Shown piece by piece: positions 1-11,032 of a stretch of 64,000 nt of DNA. Under the pieces are notes generated by a model that worked only from the letters and a program-made list of their open reading frames with translations, had not been told where the DNA came from and ran no database searches. The position numbers and the translations under genes were made by a program. How positions within the stretch are numbered: the first letter of the stretch is position 1; every line of letters starts with the position of its first letter. Source of the DNA: Hevea brasiliensis (taxonomy: Eukaryota; Streptophyta; Magnoliopsida; Malpighiales; Euphorbiaceae); NCBI RefSeq assembly GCF_030052815.1, contig NC_079501.1, positions 78,140,979 through 78,204,978 on the forward strand, read 5' to 3'.

Positions 1-1305
1 CCCTATGAAATGACCAAATTACCCTTGTGTTGTAATTTTGGTTCTCAACCTAAAATCATTATTTCTCCTCTTCTAATCAATTTATATCAAATATAAATTA
101 ATTAATCTCCATTAATTAATTTCTCAAAATTAAATTCATATTTAAACACTTTAAATATAAATTTAACTTATATTATACATCCAATAACCTAGATTTAGTT
201 TCAAGCTATGCTAGGGACTTTGCAATTTTATTGCAAACCAAACATATTTAATTAATCAATTAAACTCTTTAATTAATCAATTAAATCACTTTTAACTTAG
301 TAATTAACTTGTGTATGTGTGTGACTTACTAGGCTCATCACTAATTGGCAATGAGATATGATATCAACTCTTAATATCATCAGAACTCTTTCTTACCATA
401 AATGATTTCTATAAATCATTTTAGGCACCTCATAGACCATGGTTAACACCTAACATAGCATGCCATGGCCACCCAATCAGTAATAAGGAATACCTTAAAT
501 GAACCTATAATCATATGTTACCATGCACTAAAATCTCTCTGTTACAAAATCCCAATTCCAGCTGGAGTCATGGTTAATGTTAAACCCCATTTGCTATGAA
601 CATTATGTTCTCTTTTAATTACAGTTCTTGATTAACAAGATTTTCTTATCAGAAACTCTTTTCTGATAAATCTGTCTGTCCTAGCCAGGAACTTAAAACA
701 TCAAGAATAATTAAATGAACATAGGATTTTATCCCTATTTACTTAGGGTAACAGATTCCATCTTGATCAACACCTACCTCCATATATAACTAGTAGGAAC
801 CAACACATACCCATATACCCATACACAGTACAAGTATGAAAGCAGTATCAAACTCAAACCACCTATATGCAAGATAAATGTATTATCTCAGGTCTAAAGA
901 TTATATGCACTGATATGATTTATGACAATGCATTGACAAGAGTAAACTCCACGTGCTTGTCATAAGTGTCACTGGCTCGGCCTACTTATCATGTATAAGT
1001 GCCTATCATGTTTGTTATATGGCATGAGACTCACCATTCCATCTTATCTATATCTCATATATATAACTTGGGAATAAACATAATTACAATCTTTCTGGAT
1101 CATTCATGTCCTTATTGTGAAGTATCCTCTACGAACCAATTTATAATACTTTGTGCTAGAAATATTGTCACTCATATTCTTAACAACTTAAGAATAGAAT
1201 TTCAAACAAAAAATCAATGGACCTTTTCTATTACACATAAATACATTATGTAAACAGAAAAGTGAAATTGCATTTTGTTAATAAAATATGTACTAGATAC
1301 ATACA
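1..1305 (-). repeat. Partial LTR of family A (2.1-kb 'TGTTAG' LTR), cut by the window edge
   Basis: Read on the minus strand this block matches, piece by piece, the copies at 11227-13346 and 28040-30145. Shared stretches include GGTCCATTGAT, the pair GTCACACAC / GACTTACTAGG and CCATGGCATGCTATG. The match fades at about 1305 (ATACATACAAAAG on the plus strand), about 25 bp before the LTR start seen in the other copies. The rest of the LTR would lie left of position 1. No protein is encoded. Whether it is a solo LTR or one end of a full element cannot be seen. Confidence 0.8.
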
Positions 1306-3030
1306 AAAGCTCTATACATAAATTAAACAATCTATTTTAAATCCTTTTGGACCCAAAAATAAAGTTTTGGAACCTTAGAAAAGAAGGGGAAATAAGCCTG
1401 GCAGAACCCACTTCAGTGACCAAAATCTTGGACTTTGGCTACTCTTTTCAAGTGGTAGCTACTGCAGCAGTTGAAGTCTTAGACTTTGGCTATTGAAGTC
1501 TTGAACCCCAAACTCACTTGATGTATAAAAGCTACTATAGTTGCCGAAACATTGGTTTTTAGTAGTTAAATCTGGGCATGTTCAAAATTCTCAAGTTGAA
1601 TTTTGCAGAACTTCAGCCCACAAACACATTAATCTCAATCTCAAGGCTTCAAAAACATGATCAAACCTTACAGCAAATTTCTAAAGCATACAACAACAAC
1701 TTAAAAACATCTCATTGAGCTTACATGCAACCATCAAAGATAAGAATTAATTTTTCTCCTAACTTAACTCAAGAAAACATTAAGGATCACATACCAAACT
1801 TAACTAAAAAACCTATATTACTTTAGACTATGTAAGAACTAACTAGTATAAGCCTTTAAGATTTGGAACTTTGACCAAATTCTCACAATAAATGATACAA
1901 TTGCAATAAAAAAAAGTCAAAAACCCCAACACGCATCAACTCTCAATTATACCAAGATTAACGCTTCTCAAACCTTACATGCAAATAAAGCTATACAACC
2001 TAACACTCATAAACATGCTTGGATCCTTCTAAAAGATCAAAAAGAAAAGAAGAATTACTTATTTTCCCTTAAGCTTAAGAAAGAAGAGAATTGATGAATG
2101 AAGTCTTTAATTCACCATTGATCTTAAAACGTCCCAAGGATTCCAAGCCTTCAAACACATAATTACCCTAACAAAGACTCACTCATACCATTGCATGTAA
2201 TAGTACTGTAAAGAGGGAGAGGAGATTTGACTTTCTTTGAAAAAATAAAACCAAGTGGGCTATATATACCCCTACTGTCTAGGGGACTTTTGATTGTTAA
2301 AAGTCATGCTTCCAGACGTTGAAATTTGTTCTGTTAAAAAAGAGAACTTAAGTTCTTCCACTCACCCAACACATGAATTTGGACTCCCTACCTTCCATAC
2401 TTACTCCTACATACAGCCATAAACACATACATATATACATACACTTTCCACCACCATTCCTTTATATGTGGAATCTTCAATTTTTCCAGAATATTCCATT
2501 AATGACAGAAATTTTGACACTAAAAAATGATGGATATTACAATAAGTCTCTCGCTCGGGGGTGCCCACTACAACCTTAGGATCAAAATTAGGAATATCAC
2601 TCAAAGAAGTTCCCACATATGCATTGCAATGTGTCTCTTAGAAGTCCTAGAGAGAATCCATAAGCCGTAAAAATAAATTACCTCAAATAAGTTCTGACAA
2701 AAGGATGATGAAGATTTTCAACGAGAAATGAAGAAATAACAAAGAACAGGCAAAAAGCTCTCAAACACAAAACCAAAGGAAAAAAACAAAAGAGAAGGGA
2801 GTACCCCCTAAGGCATATATAGGTAAGTCATTTAATGGCCTCAGTTATTGAAAAGTCTCTTCAGGAAGCCCAAAGGATAAAAATCGATAGACTCTCAAAG
2901 GTACCTCTTTGTCTGCCAAAATGGCTAGTCGTTTCTCCAGATGATGTGGCATAATTGTAGTCATTCAAATCAACAACAAGACAATCAAACCTAAAGATTT
3001 GGACATTCAAGGGGGAATGAGGGGAACTAA
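1306..3030. other. No gene recognised; probable decayed retroelement interior
   Basis: This 1.7 kb is AT-rich, with only very short open frames that resemble no known protein. It lies between the family-A LTR and the LTR-like block starting at 3031. Its right end (about 3010-3030) is purine-rich, as expected just upstream of a 3' LTR. The stretch may therefore be eroded interior of the element that owned that LTR, but nothing coding supports this. Confidence 0.4.
3010..3030 (+). promoter_or_regulatory. Polypurine-tract-like sequence
   Basis: The run AAGGGGGAATGAGGGGAAC followed by TAA directly precedes a TG start at 3031. In LTR retroelements such a tract primes plus-strand DNA synthesis immediately upstream of the 3' LTR. 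The position fits; no other part of that element has been confirmed. Confidence 0.45.
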
Positions 3031-3532
3031 TGATGCTCCTCGCCTAAAGGGTGTTCACCTAAACCATGCTCGCCAAGTGGGTGATTTACGTATCACTTAA
3101 TAGTAGAAATAGGCATTTGAACACAGAATCTAGAAGTGGGAGATCATACTAGACATGATTCCCTGATACTCGCCTAACAAGTTAGAATCTTAATTTAAAG
3201 ATAACTCCTAACATAATAAAGACTTTACTAACAGATGTTCGTGATATCTGGAGATTTTAACCCCCTATCAATACAATGCTCCTAATCCCAATAGGAGTCT
3301 AACCAATGCTTATATATATATGAGGATTGATTTTAACCCCCTATCAATATAACACTCCTAATCCCAATAGGAGTCTAACCAGTGCTTATATATATAGGAG
3401 GATTGATAAGTACATGGGATCTGACTTTTAATCTCTCAGCTCTTCATTATCATTCTCTATAATCCAACACTGACTTGAGCATTATAACAGTGGTTAACTA
3501 ACTCATTCGGTGCTCTCTTAATTTGCAGATCA
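3031..3532 (+). repeat. LTR-like block, probably gypsy (Tat-type)
   Basis: The block begins TGATGCTCCTCGCC after a purine tract and ends near TTTGCAGATCA. Its right part has the usual LTR order: TATA-like CTTATATATATA, then a leader with the phrase CACTGACTTGAGCAT, a kind of R-U5 sequence I associate with plant Tat/Athila LTRs. The length of about 500 bp is short. No primer site follows it, as expected if this is a 3' LTR. The boundaries are inferred from TG...CA and the purine tract, not from a second copy. Confidence 0.45.
3253..3405 (+). repeat. Two tandem 76-bp units, each with a TATA-like box
   Basis: Unit 1 starts at 3253 and unit 2 at 3329, both with GATTTTAACCCCCTATCAAT. Both carry CCTAATCCCAATAGGAGTC, which contains the inverted pair CCTAAT/ATAGG, and then GCTTATATATATA. 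Only a few bases differ between the units. Each carries its own TATA-like box within the LTR-like block, so the promoter region appears duplicated. Confidence 0.85.
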
Positions 3533-4200
3533 GTATCCATGAAGATTCCTATGACAGCATCAATGATAAAGTAAATATTTTTTAATGAATTGATAATACG
3601 TATAAAATTAAGAATATAGAATTATAATATTATTTTTATTATAAGTAAATTACTATTAAAACAATATTAAAATTTTAATTAATATTAATTATAGTAATAT
3701 TATAAATTAAAATTATTTATAAATTTAATAATGAATAAGTCATCACTAATATTGTTAGCGATAAATTTATATTGAATAGATAATTATTGAGAATATTAGC
3801 AATGAATAATTTATCGTTAAAAATCATTAGCAACCAACTTGTATAGAATCTCATTTTTTAAAATATTAGGGATAAATAAGTTTGGATAAAGTATTTACAA
3901 CAATTTTATATAAAATAAGTTTTATTGCTAAAACTATTAACGACGATATTATTATTGTTAAAGATAATTTGTGGCATATTTTTATCATTAATTTATTATA
4001 GAATATATCAATAATATTTTTTATTTTTTATGTATTAATTTCTTTTTATTTTAATTAAATAATTTTTATAAAATTTTATATTTGATTAAAATTAAATATA
4101 AAAAAATTAAAAATTTTAAATTTATAAAGACTTTAGAATTAATTTAAATAATAAAATTATAATTATAATTAATTTATAAAATAGGGACATTTTAATAAAT

Positions 4201-4203
<3 letters not shown>
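3533..4203. other. Very AT-rich intergenic stretch, no gene
   Basis: There are no open frames of note. Phrases such as TTAGCGATAAAT, TTAGCAATGAATAA and TTAACGACGATA recur in both orientations. They resemble the 'TTAGCGACG' subterminal repeats of plant CACTA transposons, but no CACTA terminus or 3-bp target duplication was found. The call stays open. Confidence 0.4.

Positions 4204-4284
<81 letters not shown>
4204..4284. repeat. (TA)n microsatellite, about 80 bp
   Basis: An uninterrupted AT/TA dinucleotide run of about 40 repeats, lying roughly 530 bp upstream of the kelch-like start codon. Confidence 0.97.
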
Positions 4285-4289
<5 letters not shown>

Positions 4290-4292
<3 letters not shown>

Positions 4293-4814
4293 TTATTTGC
4301 AATCGATTTGCATTTCCAGCTGCCTGCTTATTGTCACGGCAGCGCCCCCTCCTTCTCCGTTTCTCCCTCCGTCGCCATCCAGTCACCAGTTGCTACCTGA
4401 TGTCTGTCTCCTCGTCCTTGTCCCTCACCATCGGCGATGCCCGAGCGTCCGATTAATTTTTCTTTTTTTTTTTTTTTAATTTTCAGCTGCCTAATTTTCC
4501 ATCGCAATACCAGATCTCCTCTCAGTACCAGATCGCCAGACGAAGAGCAACCTGCGCACTGAACCCTTTTTTTATCTGGGTTTGTTGATTGGTTTTTAAT
4601 TTCTGAGAAAATTTGTTGAAGATATACACTGCTGTCTGTACATTCTTTTTTGGTCATTAATTGGGTATGAATGCTGCAGGGTGAATATTGATTCAGAGAA
4701 GATTTGTTGAGGTTTCTTTCAGATCTGAGAACACCTCTCAGAAACTGAGGTTTGATAACTCAAAAATAACCGCAGAATTTTTGGTTGCTGGTATTGTTTT
4801 CTTCAATATTTGAG
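4290..4814 (+). promoter_or_regulatory. Probable 5' leader and promoter-proximal region of the kelch-like gene
   Basis: This stretch is much richer in C and T than its surroundings, for example CGCCCCCTCCTTCTCC. Such pyrimidine-rich leaders are common in plant 5' UTRs. A short open frame on each strand is explained by the skewed composition. No convincing TATA box can be separated from the neighbouring (TA)n run, so the transcription start is not placed. Confidence 0.4.
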
Positions 4815-5823
4815 ATGGAGAAGTTGATTTATATTCACGTTTTGAGGTTGGGAGAATCTTTGTATGAATCAGATGATATAGATAGTGGCTATAGGGACGC
4901 AATAAACGATTGGTATTTGTTGAAACAAACCGATGGTAATAATGGTGTTGAGATTCAATTCTCGAGAGTTTTCGAGGATATAAATCAAGTAAACCACCCA
5001 GGTCCTGCACTTGTGGACGCCGATTGTGCAGTTATTGGTTCTTCTATTTACGTCATCGGTGGCCGCAGTAACCTGACTGACATATTTTGCGTGCGCTGTG
5101 GCGGTGATGGTTGCAAGGAGAAATGCTAGAGATGGTTGGAAGACTTGTTTTGCTTTGCCATTAGCTTTCAGTGGAGGTAGATCTACTGTTGTTGATGGTC
5201 GTTGGTTGTATCTGTTTGCTGGTAACCGCCATGATGGTCTTCGCTACCCGGACCCTTGGGGTTTTGCTTTGAATGTTGTTGACAGCAACAAAGGTGAAGT
5301 CGAAGTAAGAAAGATAATCAGATCGCATTTATCTCGTTTTTATCCAGTTGCTTCAGCATCTTTGTCCCCAGGTACACTCATTGCCTATATGGGGGATGAA
5401 CGCACTTTGTATCAATTAGATTGCTCAAATGGCTCTTGGAGTGTCTACCAGAAGGACTTACCTTATGGTTCTTATCCATTTCTCGGTTGCATCACATTTT
5501 CAGATGATGGAATTCTTTATACGTACGATACTATACACATGAGCTTGGATTCCTATGATGTTGCAAACAGAAAAGAACTTTGTTCGGTTGATCTTCCCCG
5601 ATCCTTTTGGTTTGGTCATCAGGAAGATGTCGAGCTCATTGTCCTTGCTAAGGACAGGTTCTGCGTTATATGGCATGATGATGGTTATGATGTCAATGAA
5701 ATATGCATTTATTATACTAGATTCTCAGTTTCTTATGATCTACCTAAGCCCACTGCTACTGTTGAGGATAACAGGGCTTTTCCAATCAGAGGCGTCGAAA
5801 TACTCAATATTGTAACTCTGTAA
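4815..5823 (+). CDS. Kelch / galactose-oxidase-like beta-propeller protein, frameshifted
   Basis: Two overlapping frames together make about 330 residues. The first (4815-5129) includes VIGSSIYVIGGRS, a typical kelch strand with the double glycine. The second is open from 5077 to the stop at 5823. It includes TVVDGRWLYLFAGNRHDG, another kelch-type repeat, and continues as regular beta-rich sequence to the end. They overlap by some 50 bp in different frames, so a single-base indel near 5080-5130 is the simplest reading: either mutation or assembly error. GT and AG pairs in the overlap would give introns of only about 50-70 nt, shorter than usual for plants. No F-box is visible at the N-terminus, although many plant kelch proteins have one. 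ATG 4815 was chosen over 4785 because it follows the pyrimidine-rich leader; both are in frame. The family binds protein partners through the propeller; the specific role is unknown. It is the only host-like gene in the window. Confidence 0.65.
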
Positions 5824-8800
5824 GTTGATTATTCTTCCTTCTTTGCGTTCATAGTTATTTTCCGGATTGGCATCTCTTCAATATTCATTGAGCTGAAATG
5901 TGATAAGAGTAAGGAACCTGTTCAGGGGAAATAAGCAGAAAAATGGAATAGAGAAAAAGAATATGTGGGGAAAAAGAGAGATTTTATTCAAAATGATGTC
6001 AAGAGTCCAGGTGGATACAAGTAATCTGGATCAATCAACTAGAATTCACTCTTCTCGCACCCCAGCAGTAATGATTACGGCCTCCAAGCTCAAACAAAGC
6101 TGGAAAATTACAATTTAAGATTCCCTGCCTTACCTCACTATACCTTATGCTTTTAATAGCCCTCTCAAGCACCTGGCATCACATGTCCCTCCCGAATTTG
6201 AGCTAACCAATTGTTGCTAGACTGGATGGAATCTTCTAGTTCATTCTTGCTTATTCCAGAAGCCTCTAGATCTTTCTTGCTTCTTCTAGAGTAAACCACC
6301 CAAGTCCTTTTAGCCCTTTCCTTTGGTTCTGGTGAACCCTCTTTTGCCCGACAAAATGGCATTTTGCCTTTCCAACCTTTTTATGATTTGGCCTATGCTT
6401 GATCCAGTATTGCCTGATTCATGGTTTGCCATGTATCGTGGTATGGGTATGGTTCTCAATGTTTCATGGTGTGGATATGGGTACGGGATAAGGTAGGATA
6501 GACTTAATTAACACGCAATATGGGATCACTATGAATTATATGCATGAAAAATATACAATTCAATGCAATTATTTTATAAACTTTAAATTATATGTATATG
6601 TAAATTCAAATGGTAAAAGCAAAAAATTCAGTAATTCTAATTCGTCGTGATTTAACTTTTAATTTATTGTGATAAAGCATATTCTTTTATAGAATTTGCC
6701 AATTTAAGTGTTTAGGCATGTAAAAGAATCGTGTTTGGATACAAAGAGTCAGAAATGTGATACAAGGTCAGTAGGAGTGATTTAGGTAACACCGTTTGAT
6801 CAAGTCCATTTGAAGTCGGCCTAGAATTTTTTTAAAATTTTCTGTTATGTTAACATTCTGTTTTTGTTTTGTATTTTCCCATTTTTTTTAGTATATTTGC
6901 TGTTACAAAAATGAATGCTGCCATTTATGGTCTTTAATTTTATTTTGAACTTCACTTTTATAGATTTTTAATTTAAAAAAGGATGAAATACTTAGATTTG
7001 CTGGTGAAATTTGGGTCTTTGGTGGTCATTTGATCAAAATTGTTAGATATTGTAATTACTAACTAAACAACAACTTTAATTCAATTAGTTTTTATGTTTC
7101 GAGTATAAAATTGTAACAGTAAGACATGGAAGTACCCCAGTGCCAAAGTATCTCATTTCTGTGCGAAATCAGAAATGGCTAGCAAATTGGTATTGTATCC
7201 TTGCCTTGGGCATGCATATAGGGGTCAATGTTCAAATGTCCAAAATTGCTATTGAAATGGCATCAGCAACCTTGATGCCATTCTTCTTATTTATGTCCAT
7301 TGTTCACTTATTTGTGCATGTCTACAGTGATCCACATTCAGATGCAATGGCGAATGACTTGAGCTGCGACAGTGGAGTTGATAATTAGAAGTTGGTAGGG
7401 ACAAACAATGACGAAACGGGTGATTGGAGGAAGTTACAAGTTTTGGCAGTTCATATGAGTAATTGGAGGAACCTAGTTGAAATTTGGTTAGAATAAGAAA
7501 GTAAATCATATGATTTGCAAACTGGCAACTCTAATTTAGCTTCTGTATGAAGTGTGATCATCTTGCAAAATAACATATGTTTTTTCATGTTGATTTTCTG
7601 TATGGCCATATTTGAGGTTCTGTGTGGATATGGCAATGATGGTTGCTTTTCAGTGTGAGCTCCCTTTTGGCTGGTTTGTTGCATTATTTTATCTTGGCTC
7701 ACTCTAAATCAAAATGAACTGTGTGGACTTTGGGAAGGTGAGCCTTTATACGTTAATGGAGCTGTTAATTTAGTGGACTAATTAAAATGAAATAGTTTTA
7801 TTTATGGATCAAGTCCAAGCCTTCGGCATTTCAATTCTATGTAACTCAGACATTTCTTTTTGGAAAGTTTGTTCTTACAGCATTTTAATAATGGCGTCTT
7901 TTTGGCCTACTTGTCTATTTGGTTGATATCAGAGTGTTTAAATGAAACAAATTTTTGGCTGTTTTGTGTTTGGTTTTATAATTGTTGCGTTTCAACAATA
8001 TTTCGAAAACATTTGCTGCATCCCTAATTATTGACATTGTGAGAAAAGCCCACATTGGTCTTGCTTGGGTCAGCGGTTTGGGGTAGTTGATAGTATGTAT
8101 TTGATAAAATATATGAATCTAACTGCTGCTGATAGTGGATTATATTTTATTTTTTATTATCAACAGTGTAGTAGTAAAATTTACTGCACTTGTGAAGGAA
8201 AATTGAGATTTAATTCTTAGAAATTATTTTATTATTAAAAGGAGCAGCAATGAATTTCTTTGGATCATATGTGTATATATAAAAAAAAATTATTTTTAAT
8301 TTAAATTATATTATCCTTTTAAAATTTATTATTTAAAGAGTTTTTATATCTCTAAATTAATGTTTAAATCAACAAGTTATTTGTGCTTATAATAAATAAT
8401 GGATAAACATAAAAATATTATAATAATAATTGAACTAGGTAATAAATGTTTGTCATTATATGATAAAAATTATGTATATGAATTGAAAAATAATTATATT
8501 TAAAAAAATAAATTTTTAATTTTTATATATGTTTATAATAAATTAGTAATTATATGTCTATTTTAATAGTAAAATAAATAATATAATATATACTTTTATT
8601 AATCATACATAATTTTATTAAACACTTAATATATTTAAGTTATTATCAGCTGTTGATTTGAATTATACTGTTATTAATAATTTGATCTTTATATTTTTAA
8701 AATTATTTTTTTAGTCATTCTTTTTTGTTTCATTTACTAGTTGGTCTTCTTATTTATTTTATATCAACTATTGGCATTTAATAAGTGAGTTATACCCTTC

Positions 8801-8860
8801 ATCATCTTCTACTTTAGCTTTTCCAATTTTTTCAATCTCTAATTGACTATTCCAGGAACC
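5824..8860. other. No gene recognised downstream of the kelch-like gene
   Basis: About 3 kb of AT-rich DNA with only short open frames (60-83 codons) lacking recognisable motifs. The first 100-200 bp probably include the 3' UTR of the kelch-like gene; no clear polyadenylation site was picked out. From 8220 to 8650 the sequence is mostly A and T. I see no LTR ends, terminal inverted repeats or RNA genes. Confidence 0.5.
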
Positions 8861-10019
8861 AAGACTTTTCAAGGAAAAATAAAGTTAGCATTTTGAAATT
8901 GGCACTCAAATCGATTAGGATATGCTTCAAGTTTTCCCAGTCTCCAATTAGACCTATGAAGCAAAATGAGGTAAGATTTTTTGAAATTGAAGTGTTTTAA
9001 ATTGGTGCTTAAAACAATTGGGATATACTTCAAGTTTTGGTTTATGAACTTGTGGACTTTTGGGATTGCGGGCTGAGTTTCTTCTGATGACAACTCCAAC
9101 CATAATAGTGTGCCTCGTATAGCCTCACTGACCAAGTTGCCACCACCACTTCCTCTAATGAGTCTATTGCTGCCTCTTAGTCTACTCCAATTCCTCGCTA
9201 CCATGGCCCATTTAGCAACCAGCAAGTAGAAGAAGAAAAACCTACCACTAGAGGTCACGGGTAATTTGCCACATGATCATTTAACTTGGAAACTAGTTAT
9301 TAGAAGTCATATGTACTTTTATCTTCGAGATTTGCCTCGTGCATCCCTAGGTTGAAGAACCCAACAGTGACATAGCTCACAATGTGCTGCCAAATGCGCT
9401 TCGCTCGGAACGGGTCTTGAACTCCCCCACTCACAGTGGCAATTCCGCTGGGTACATGAGAGGTTAATTCCATTTTTATCACTTGTTTTCTTATTTACTA
9501 TTCATGGGTAGTTCTTTGCATCATTTTTACGATAGTAGTCCCTAAACCCTCATTCATTATTATATATAGGATCCCCTAGTTCCACTCTTTTTAGGGAAGA
9601 ACATATATGATAATGACACTCGTGAATACGTATTATACGGACTATGATGATTTGGTATGGTATAAAAAGGTCCTTAAACAAGGTCTTCGCTCATGGGAGC
9701 CCAAGCCTTATAAGCCCATGACTAAATCCACATGTAATAACTTAGCAACTCCTCAATAAGATTACCAAATGATTGTATGTTATGTGGACTCATTATTCTT
9801 ATCGATACGAACCAAGGCCTTGTAAGCGCGCCATACATCCCTTAGTCAATTATACTAACTTTGAAGGAGTGGCTGTGTACTATTTAGCTTGATTTGTATT
9901 TATGAGAATAGTAGGTCGCCTTGTTTGTATACCATGATTTTTTTCCTTTTTGAGAGAATAAGCGAATTTTGATATCCTCTGTTGATATACAGAATTGAAA
10001 CAAAAAATTCTTAGGGGAG
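8861..10019. other. No clear gene; possible 5' untranslated part of the Tat element
   Basis: This stretch holds a degenerate repeat about 105 bp apart, containing GGATATGCTTCAAGTTTT (near 8917) and GGATATACTTCAAGTTTT (near 9021). Open frames up to 129 codons resemble nothing known. It leads into Tat-type gag remnants at about 10020, so it may be the long untranslated leader typical of Tat elements. No primer-binding site or LTR end was recognised. Confidence 0.35.
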
Positions 10020-11030
10020 AGATTCACCAAATTCGCTCACTCCCTTATATCAAGAAGAGACTGGATAACATGACACTCCATACCTTCAAAGATGTATATG
10101 ATGGAGGTGTGTGAGTGGAGGAAATTGAGAGATAAGAATACCTCGATCAGAAAGAATTTCAACCCAAGCTCATCCTTCTACAATCCTACCAAGGAATAAC
10201 CCCAAGTCAACTTAGTCAAGCCCACCTACAATGTTAAACAACCTAGAAAATTCACCAACCTAAGGAAACCCTTATCCCATGTCTTCATAAAATTCCATAA
10301 GATAGGATTCATTAAGCCTTTAGAGCTAAGACCCATTCCTAACCTTGCACTAGAAAAATGGAATATGAATGATTTTTGCCATTATCACCAAATGGTCAGG
10401 CATACAACAGACAACTATACTCACTCAAGCATGATGTACATGACCTGATTGATAGCGGTCAAATCACTGATCTTTCCAAACCTAATACCCAAACCAAACC
10501 TTTACCTAACTATAACCACGTTCCTACACCTGCAAACATCAATATGATCCAGTCTGGATTCACTGATCATGAAGTGATGGATTCTTTTAAAGAAGAGGAA
10601 GAAGGGATCAAGGAGGTGAAAGTGGAGAATGGGGAAGATTGGGTAATTGGAGAGGAATGCCTGTACGAGATTATGGCCTTATAGGCTGAAGTTTGACCTG
10701 TTAATGTTTGGGACAGCTCTGATTCTGAGAGCAAAGTATGCAAGGCTGCTGTTGATGTTTGGGGAGATTCTAGTGAGGATGACTTGGCTATGGAAAATGT
10801 AACACAAAGAGGATGCCTTTATGGGAGAATTGATGTTGATAAAGGTAAAGAAATAGCCTATGAAGCTGCTGATGGAAAGAAAGATGAAAGTAAGACTATG
10901 GAAAGAGATGAAAGAGACTATGCAATAAAGCAAAATTCACTCGTGAAGCAATTAAAGAGGACTCTCGTTAGTGTGTCTCTTTGGAAGTTATTGAAACAAT
11001 CAAAAGTCCATTGAAGAAGTTTAGTTATTG
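10020..11030 (+). pseudogene. Tat-type gag remnant
   Basis: Translation in shifting frames gives FHKIGFIKPLELRPIPN, then WNMNDFCHYHQMVRHTTDN. This corresponds to the histidine/cysteine-containing segment that Tat gag proteins have in place of a classical zinc knuckle. It is followed by LKHDVHDLIDSGQITD and an acidic C-terminal region (open at 10376-10684 and 10784-11014). Gag would form the particle that packages element RNA. Stops and frameshifts interrupt it (for example at 10682 and 11012). The N-terminal half is barely recognisable, so the left boundary is approximate. Confidence 0.7.
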
Positions 11031-11032
11031 CC

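Noticed and set aside
3720..3990. Possible CACTA transposon subterminal repeats (TTAGCGATAAAT-type)
   Set aside because: No CACTA ends or 3-bp target duplication were found, and the AT-rich context makes short matches likely by chance.
4192..4386. Minus-strand frame encoding a (YI)n run
   Set aside because: It is the translation of the (TA)n microsatellite.
5060..5130. An intron explaining the frame change in the kelch-like gene
   Set aside because: Available GT and AG pairs would give introns shorter than about 70 nt with no AT-rich character; a single-base indel is simpler.
8869..9258. 129-codon minus-strand frame
   Set aside because: No recognisable domain, biased composition from A/T-rich sequence, and a start in a poly-F run; unsupported as a gene.
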